A stretch of 64,000 nucleotides of DNA from Chitinimonas viridis (GTDB lineage Bacteria > Pseudomonadota > Gammaproteobacteria > Burkholderiales > Chitinimonadaceae), in the NCBI RefSeq assembly GCF_030409555.1, contig NZ_JAUFPU010000010.1, positions 88,183-152,182 of the forward strand. Direction: 5' to 3'. The notes beneath the pieces were generated by a model. That model did no database searches and was not told the origin of the DNA. It worked only from the letters and a program-made list of their open reading frames with translations. The position numbers were made by a program, and so were the translations under genes. This document shows, piece by piece, positions 58,945 through 64,000 of this stretch (its first letter is position 1; each line of letters starts with the position of its first letter).

Positions 58945-60576
58945 GTGGAAATCATTGCAAAGGCCGCGAGCCCCGAAAAACACAAGGCGGCCGTATTGGC
59001 GCTGTCGGTCACCGAGGGCAAGCTCGGGGCGGCTGCGCAACTGGTGGACAAGGCGGCCGGTGGCCATCTCAGCGCCATATTGAAGCTGGGCGACCTGGAT
59101 GCCAAGTCGGGCAGCAGTGTACTGCTGCACAAGGTTGCCGGCGTCGCTGCCGAGCGCGTGCTGCTGGTCAGCACCGGCAAGACCGACAAGGAATTCCGTG
59201 ATGCCGCCCGTGCTGCCGTGCGTGCTGCGACGGCTGCCGGTGGCGAGCTGGCATTGGCTTTTGAAGGCCGCGATGCGGCTTGGGCCGCCGAGGAAATCGC
59301 TGTGGCGGCATTTGATGCCAGCTACAAGTTCGATGCCACCAAGTCCAAGAAGGATGACAAGCCCGGCCTCAAGAAAGTGACCGTGCTGGTGGCCAAGGCC
59401 GATGAAGCTGCTGCTGCCGTCGGCGTGGCTGCCGGTGCGGCGCTGGGTAGCGCCATCAACCTGGGCAAGGACCTGGGCAACCTGCCACCCAATTTCTGCA
59501 CCCCCACCCATCTGGCCAATACCGCCAAGGATATTGCCAAGCAGTTCGGCATGAAGGTGGAAGTGCTGGAGCGTGCCGACGTCGAGAAGCTGGGCATGGG
59601 CTCGTTTGTCTCGGTGGCCAAGGGCAGCACCGAACCGCTCAAGTTCATCGTGCTCAAGCACGAAGGCGGCAAGAAGGGCGACAAGCCCGTGGTGCTGGTG
59701 GGCAAGGGCATCACCTTCGATTCGGGCGGCATCAGCCTGAAGCCGGGCGAAGGCATGGACGAAATGAAGTACGACATGATGGGCGCGGGTTCGGTGATTG
59801 CCACCATGCACGCCGTGGGCGCCATGAAGCTGCCGCTAAATGTCTACGCTGTGGTCGCCAGTTGCGAGAACATGCCTGCCGGCAATGCCAGCAAGCCTGG
59901 TGATGTCGTAACCACCATGAATGGCCTGACTGTCGAGATCCTGAATACCGACGCAGAAGGCCGTTTGATCCTGTGCGACGCGCTGACCTATGCAGAACGC
60001 TTCGAGCCTGCCGCCGTGGTGGATGTGGCTACCCTGACCGGCGCCTGCGTGATTGCCCTGGGGCATCATGTGACCGGCCTGTACGCCAACAAGGAAGAGT
60101 TGGGCCGTGAGCTGGTGGCGGCGGGTGAAGCCGCAGGCGACCGTGCCTGGCAGATGCCGATGTTCGACGAATACCAGGAACAACTGAAGTCCAACTTCGC
60201 CGATCTGGCCAATATCGGCGGCCGTCCTGGTGGTTCGGTCACCGCTGCCTGCTTCCTGTCGCGCTTTGCCAAGAAGTATGACTGGGCTCACCTGGATATC
60301 GCCGGTACGGCCTGGAAGTCGGGTGCGGCCAAGGGTGCGACCGGTCGTCCCGTGCCGCTGCTGACGCAGTTCCTGCGTGCCCGTGCCGCAGCGGTGGCAG
60401 GCAGCAAGCCTGCAGCCAAGGTTGCGCCGGCTAAGGCGGCTGCCAAGCCCGTTACCAAGGCAGTCGCCAAGCCTGCAGCCAAGGCTGCGGTTAAGCCTGT
60501 TGCCAAGGTTGAAACCAAGGCTGCTGCGAAGCCTGCAGCAAAGCCCGCAGCCAAGCCGGCTGGCAAGAAGAAGTGA
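58945..60576 (+). CDS. pepA: Leucyl aminopeptidase (PepA/XerA-type) with lysine/alanine-rich tail
   Basis: PepA removes N-terminal residues from peptides with two metal ions; in E. coli it also binds DNA as XerA. The 543-residue protein has the M17 fold with [30 protein letters not shown], the signature [18 protein letters not shown] and HLDIAGTAW. Residues 485-543 form an extra tail with 16 lysines and only one acidic residue in a KPAAK-like repeat, absent from E. coli PepA. GTG 58945 follows AGGAG. It is 2 bp upstream of holC. Confidence 0.93.
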   Translation: MEIIAKAASPEKHKAAVLALSVTEGKLGAAAQLVDKAAGGHLSAILKLGDLDAKSGSSVLLHKVAGVAAERVLLVSTGKTDKEFRDAARAAVRAATAAGGELALAFEGRDAAWAAEEIAVAAFDASYKFDATKSKKDDKPGLKKVTVLVAKADEAAAAVGVAAGAALGSAINLGKDLGNLPPNFCTPTHLANTAKDIAKQFGMKVEVLERADVEKLGMGSFVSVAKGSTEPLKFIVLKHEGGKKGDKPVVLVGKGITFDSGGISLKPGEGMDEMKYDMMGAGSVIATMHAVGAMKLPLNVYAVVASCENMPAGNASKPGDVVTTMNGLTVEILNTDAEGRLILCDALTYAERFEPAAVVDVATLTGACVIALGHHVTGLYANKEELGRELVAAGEAAGDRAWQMPMFDEYQEQLKSNFADLANIGGRPGGSVTAACFLSRFAKKYDWAHLDIAGTAWKSGAAKGATGRPVPLLTQFLRARAAAVAGSKPAAKVAPAKAAAKPVTKAVAKPAAKAAVKPVAKVETKAAAKPAAKPAAKPAGKKK

Positions 60577-60577
60577 T

Positions 60578-61021
60578 ATGAAACCGCTGGCAAGCTTCTA
60601 TTTCAATGTGTCCAACCGCGAGCAGGCGCTATGCCAGCTTGTGGGCAAGGCTGTGAAGCGCAAGCTTGCCACCGGTATCGTCACCGATTCGGAGACCGCC
60701 AGTCGCGTCATCGATCGCCTGCTGTGGGAGGTGCCGCCTACGGGCTTTGTCCCCCACTGCCTGGGCGATGATGCGCTGGCCTCCCAGACGCCGGCACTGA
60801 TAGACCATCGCCTCGAGCTGCTGCTGCCGCGCGAGGTGGTGTTCAACTGGACGGCGCATGTCGTCCCCACAGATCGCGGCATAGCGCGTATCGTAGAAAT
60901 CGTGCCGCGCGACGACATGGATTTGCGCGAGGTTGCCCGGCAACGTCTGGCCCTCTATAAACGGGCTGGATACGACGTCGAGTTCACCGATATGGACAAG
61001 CAAGGTCGTGCAAATGGCTGA
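60578..61021 (+). CDS. holC: DNA polymerase III chi subunit
   Basis: HolC is the chi subunit of the DNA polymerase III clamp loader, which binds SSB. The 147-residue protein has SFYFNVSNREQALCQLVGKAV at the N-terminus, then DRLLWEVPPTGFVPHCL and VFNWTAHVV. ATG 60578 lies 1 bp after the pepA stop. The pepA-holC pair is a common proteobacterial arrangement. Its end overlaps the next gene by 8 bp. Confidence 0.94.
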   Translation: MKPLASFYFNVSNREQALCQLVGKAVKRKLATGIVTDSETASRVIDRLLWEVPPTGFVPHCLGDDALASQTPALIDHRLELLLPREVVFNWTAHVVPTDRGIARIVEIVPRDDMDLREVARQRLALYKRAGYDVEFTDMDKQGRANG

Positions 61022-62222
61022 TTTTCCCTCGCTGGGCCCCGATACCGAGCCGCCAGCAGTCGTAGGCAAGATGGATGCCTTGATCGCACGCCATCGTGGC
61101 AGCGGCCTCAACCCCAACGTGCCAGTGCTGACCGACCTGGATGCAGGGGATCTCAGTGATGCGATTCCGGTGCTGACCCAGGTCGAGCCGGTGGTGGGCG
61201 ATGAACTGATGTTCACGCCCGAAGAGATACGTGGCGAGTTGCCCTCGTCGCTGGATAGCCTGGGTGCACCGCCGGCACGCGCTGCGGCACCTGCCCCGGT
61301 TGCTGCGCCCGTGGCGGCAGCGCCGGTTGCACCGTCCCCCAGGCCCGCCCCGGCTGCACCGCAGGTTGCGGCACCCGCGCCCCCCCCGCCTGCAGCACCC
61401 GCTCCGCCCGTGCAGGCGGCAAGGCCTGCGCCGCCCGCGCCCAGTTTTGAATTCCCCGAGCTGACCATCCCCAGTCTGGATGCACCGCCCCCCAAGGAGC
61501 TTGCCAAGCCCGCTGTGCCGCAGCCACAGCCGCACTCGCCCTTGGCGGATGGGCCGCTGATGCCAGAGCTGTCGCTCAACTTCGACTTCGCCCCACCACC
61601 AGAAGAGCCCAGGGCCGCACCCGCACCCGCACCCGCACCTGCACCTGCACCTGCACCTGCTGTTGCGCCGGCAGCGCCCTTGGTGGCAGCGCCTGTTGTG
61701 CCGTCAGCCCCTGTTGCCCCTGCACCCGTGGTTGCTGCTACACCGCAGCCTGTCCCCGCACCCGCACCCGCACCCGCACCCGCACACGCACCGGTAACGC
61801 CTGCGGTTGCTGCGACGAAGCCGGAGGCCTTGCCAGTGGCGCCCCTTGCGCCACCCACTACCCCGGCAGTAGCACCCGCCGCCCCGGTTGCGACGGACTC
61901 CCCCCCGGCGATGTCGCCAGCTTCGCCGTCGCCGCGTAGCGGTGTCACGGTGCTGGTGTCGGACGAACTGCCCGAGCTGAGCCTGGAGCTGGACGAGGAC
62001 CATGCAGCGCCTGCTCCGGCGCCCGTATTGGATGTGGCAGCTCTGGCGCAGGAACTGGTCGCCGGCCTCAAGCCCGAGCTGGAGCGCATGGTGCGCATAG
62101 AGCTGGGCAAGCAGCTGGCCATTGTGCACACCGAATCGCTGAAACGGACCCTGGGTGCCCTGCAGCCCCAGCTGGACAAGCTGATACGCAGCCGCATAGA
62201 AGACGCGCTGAAGAAGCGCTGA
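61014..62222 (+). CDS. Pro/Ala-rich low-complexity protein of unknown function
   Basis: This 402-residue protein starts MADFPSLGPDTEPPAVVGKM, overlapping holC by 8 bp. The middle 200 residues are a Pro/Ala repeat region (PAPAPAP runs), including two tandem GCACC(C/T) hexamer arrays. The C-terminal 70 residues are charged and probably helical (LVAGLKPELERMVRIELGKQL, then LGALQPQLDKLIRSRIEDALKKR). Similar proteins between holC and valS/proS in betaproteobacteria are hypothetical. A role in linking DNA polymerase or ribosomal partners is speculation; no catalytic motif is seen. Confidence 0.75.
   Translation: MADFPSLGPDTEPPAVVGKMDALIARHRGSGLNPNVPVLTDLDAGDLSDAIPVLTQVEPVVGDELMFTPEEIRGELPSSLDSLGAPPARAAAPAPVAAPVAAAPVAPSPRPAPAAPQVAAPAPPPPAAPAPPVQAARPAPPAPSFEFPELTIPSLDAPPPKELAKPAVPQPQPHSPLADGPLMPELSLNFDFAPPPEEPRAAPAPAPAPAPAPAPAVAPAAPLVAAPVVPSAPVAPAPVVAATPQPVPAPAPAPAPAHAPVTPAVAATKPEALPVAPLAPPTTPAVAPAAPVATDSPPAMSPASPSPRSGVTVLVSDELPELSLELDEDHAAPAPAPVLDVAALAQELVAGLKPELERMVRIELGKQLAIVHTESLKRTLGALQPQLDKLIRSRIEDALKKR
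61616..61659 (+). repeat. Tandem hexamer array (GCACCC/GCACCT)
   Basis: About seven copies of a 6-bp unit encode consecutive Ala-Pro pairs. C/T variation at the third position of the proline codon marks diverged copies. Such arrays can gain or lose units in frame. Confidence 0.8.
61753..61792 (+). repeat. Second tandem hexamer array (CCCGCA)
   Basis: About six copies of CCCGCA in frame encode Pro-Ala pairs, about 95 bp after the first array. Confidence 0.8.
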
Positions 62223-62248
62223 AAGGCCGCAGAAAAGGTACAAATCAG

Positions 62249-62278
62249 CCGGTCCTGCAACAGGGCCGGTATTTGTTT
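62249..62278 (+). terminator. Probable terminator after the Pro/Ala-rich gene
   Basis: CCGGTCCTG (62249-62257) pairs with CAGGGCCGG (62261-62269), nine pairs with one G-U and a CAA loop, followed by T-rich TATTTGTTT. Confidence 0.75.
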
Positions 62279-62313
62279 ATGCATTCAAACGGAATATTCG
62301 GCAGAACCTACGG

Positions 62314-62319
62314 TAAAAT
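62314..62319 (+). promoter_or_regulatory. Candidate -10 element of proS
   Basis: TAAAAT lies 38 bp before the proS start. I found no convincing -35 hexamer at a normal distance, so only this element is suggested. Confidence 0.3.
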
Positions 62320-62357
62320 CGCGTTCTTTCAAACGATTACCGTCGAGCTACCGTCTG

Positions 62358-64000
62358 ATGCGCACCTCGCAATTCTTCCTCTCTACCCTCAAAGAAGCCC
62401 CCAATGAGGCCGAACTGCCCAGCCACAAGCTGATGCTGCGTGCCGGTCTGATCAAGAAGCTCGGCTCCGGCCTCTATACCTGGATGCCACTGGGTCTGCG
62501 TGTACTGCGCAAGGTGGAGGCCATCGTGCGCGAGGAGATGAACAAGGCCGGTGCTCTGGAATTGACTATGCCGGCCATACAGCCGGCTGAATTGTGGCAG
62601 GAGAGTGGCCGCTGGGCGGTGTTCGGCCCCCAGATGCTGAAGATGAAGGACAGGCATGATCGTGACTTCTGCTTTGGGCCGACGCACGAAGAGGTGATTA
62701 CCGATATCGCCCGCACCGAGATCAAGAGCTACAAGCAGCTGCCGCTGAATTTCTACCAAGTGCAGACCAAGTTCCGCGACGAGATACGCCCCCGTTTTGG
62801 CGTGATACGGGCGCGTGAGTTTGTCATGAAGGATGCCTACTCGTTTGATGCCGATGTGGCGGGCATGGCCGAGAGCTACCGCAAGATGCATCAGGCCTAT
62901 ACCCAGGTATTCACCCGCCTGGGCCTGCAGTTCCGCGCCGTGAAGGCCGATTCCGGCGCCATTGGTGGCGACGCCTCGCAGGAGTTCCATGTGCTGGCCG
63001 AGTCGGGTGAGGACGCCCTGGCCTACTGCCCGGATTCGGACTTTGCCGCCAATGTGGAAGCCGCTGAAGCCATGGCACCGGCCGCGCCGCGCGCCGCTGC
63101 CAGCGAGGCCATGCGCGATGTGGATACGCCCAAGCAGACCACTTGCGAAGCCGTGGCTGAGTTGCTGGGCATTCCACTGCAGCGTACCGTCAAGCTGATT
63201 GCCCTGATGGCCAATGAGCATTTGCATATTCTGCTGCTACGCGGCGATCACTCGCTCAATGAGGTGAAGGTAGGCAAGCTCGATGGCCTGGCCGACTTCC
63301 GTTTTGCCAGCGAGGAAGAGATACGGGCCTTCTTCAACTGCCCACCCGGATTCCTTGGGCCGGTCGGTATTGATCGCAGCAAGGTGAGGCTGATTGCTGA
63401 CCGCACCGTCGCCGCCATGAGCGACTTTGTGGTGGGTGCCAACAAGCCCAAGTTCCACACCGCCGGTGTGAACTGGGGCCGCGATCTGCCGGAAGCGGAT
63501 CTGGTAGCGGATATACGCAACGTGGTGGCCGGTGACCCCTCGCCCGATGGCCGTGGCGTGCTGGAAATCTGCCGTGGCATCGAAGTGGGCCATATCTTCC
63601 AGCTGGGCACCAAATACTCTACCGCCCTGGGCTGCAACTACCTTGATAGCGAAGGCCAGCTCAAGCCCATGGAAATGGGCTGCTATGGCATAGGCGTGTC
63701 CCGTATCGTCGGGGCTGCCATCGAACAGAGCTACGACGACAAGGGCATACGCTTCAGCACCGCCATGGCGCCGTTCGCCGTGGTCATTGTGCCGGTGGGC
63801 TACCAGCGTTCTGAGGCCGTCAAGGCGGCCGCAGATGCGCTGTACGCCGAGCTGGCCGGCCGTGGTGTGGAAGTCCTGATGGACGACCGCAACGAGCGTC
63901 CTGGCGTGATGTTTGCCGATATGGAGCTGATAGGCATACCCCACCGCATCACCATAGGCGACAAGTCGCTGGCGGATGGCAAGGTGGAGTACGTGTCGCG
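62358..64000 (+). CDS. proS: Prolyl-tRNA synthetase (3' end beyond window)
   Basis: ProS charges tRNA-Pro. From ATG 62358 the frame stays open to the edge (547 codons). It starts [20 protein letters not shown]; class II motifs are visible as [24 protein letters not shown] (motif 2) and motif 1 around GLYTWMPLG. The inserted editing domain (INS) contains [27 protein letters not shown] and [14 protein letters not shown], so it is the bacterial type. Motif 3 is around [20 protein letters not shown] terminator precedes it. About 25 C-terminal residues are missing. Confidence 0.97.
   Translation, partial: MRTSQFFLSTLKEAPNEAELPSHKLMLRAGLIKKLGSGLYTWMPLGLRVLRKVEAIVREEMNKAGALELTMPAIQPAELWQESGRWAVFGPQMLKMKDRHDRDFCFGPTHEEVITDIARTEIKSYKQLPLNFYQVQTKFRDEIRPRFGVIRAREFVMKDAYSFDADVAGMAESYRKMHQAYTQVFTRLGLQFRAVKADSGAIGGDASQEFHVLAESGEDALAYCPDSDFAANVEAAEAMAPAAPRAAASEAMRDVDTPKQTTCEAVAELLGIPLQRTVKLIALMANEHLHILLLRGDHSLNEVKVGKLDGLADFRFASEEEIRAFFNCPPGFLGPVGIDRSKVRLIADRTVAAMSDFVVGANKPKFHTAGVNWGRDLPEADLVADIRNVVAGDPSPDGRGVLEICRGIEVGHIFQLGTKYSTALGCNYLDSEGQLKPMEMGCYGIGVSRIVGAAIEQSYDDKGIRFSTAMAPFAVVIVPVGYQRSEAVKAAADALYAELAGRGVEVLMDDRNERPGVMFADMELIGIPHRITIGDKSLADGKVEYVS

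Noticed and set aside
60933-62222. Longer start for the Pro/Ala-rich protein
   Set aside because: The extension overlaps holC by 89 bp; the ATG at 61014 fits the overlapping-gene pattern of the region better.

Overview
The window is an ordinary chromosomal segment of a GC-rich Gram-negative bacterium, most likely a betaproteobacterium (Neisseriales/Chitinibacteraceae or Burkholderiales-like). The assignment rests on gene order: pcnB-folK-(deoxynucleoside kinase)-panB-panC, pepA-holC divergent from lptF-lptG, gltB-gltD, sbcB, hemF and a class I PHA synthase. No genus can be named from the sequence alone. I found no insertion sequence, prophage, integrase, CRISPR array, rRNA or tRNA. Genes are tightly packed, often with 4-bp ATGA/GTGA/TTGA overlaps.

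Layout. 1-5000: the start of an unidentified minus-strand gene, a good sigma-70 promoter, and a complete glucose/mannose-type ABC importer (gtsA-B-C-D) closed by a terminator. 5200-6850 (minus): a cystine-type amino acid importer reduced to binding protein and permease, with no ATPase. 7170-16600: yaaA, phzF (minus), then pcnB-folK-DUF2238-deoxynucleoside kinase, panB, panC with an overlapping GNAT gene, hemF and an AEC-family permease. 16613-23170: a long structured leader, then the glutamate synthase pair gltB-gltD and a terminator. 23300-27200 (minus): MoxR ATPase, DUF58 protein and TgpA-type transglutaminase. 27366-32160: histone-deacetylase-like amidohydrolase coupled to a DMT exporter, an Ig-like-domain surface lipoprotein, and a Tat-exported dienelactone hydrolase. 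32295-38850: an ABC-2 exporter running into sbcB, an orphan rmlD, a DUF2059 periplasmic protein and a minus-strand outer-membrane barrel.

39000-45500 is a lipid-carbon module: an acyl-CoA dehydrogenase (minus), divergent from a thiolase and a FadB-type multifunctional enzyme, followed by phaC. It could link beta-oxidation intermediates to polyhydroxyalkanoate storage. 45853-47914 holds a small MscS channel, DUF2062 and DUF5610 proteins. 48155-53696 (minus) encodes a MacAB/Lol-type tripartite ABC exporter (adaptor, ATPase, two FtsX-like permeases) that is split by an oppositely oriented diguanylate cyclase gene. 53938-56600 carries a GST, a 64-residue basic protein, DUF456 and an alpha/beta hydrolase. 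56597-64000 holds lptG, lptF, pepA, holC, a Pro/Ala-rich protein and proS, which runs off the window.

Nothing resembles a wholly new defence or mobile system. The most interesting items are the lysine/alanine-rich H1-like tail on PepA, the diguanylate cyclase inserted in the ABC exporter locus, the terminator-like hairpin and long leader before gltB, the GNAT gene overlapping panC, and the tandem-repeat protein between holC and proS. Isoleucine codon ATA is also unexpectedly common for such GC-rich DNA.
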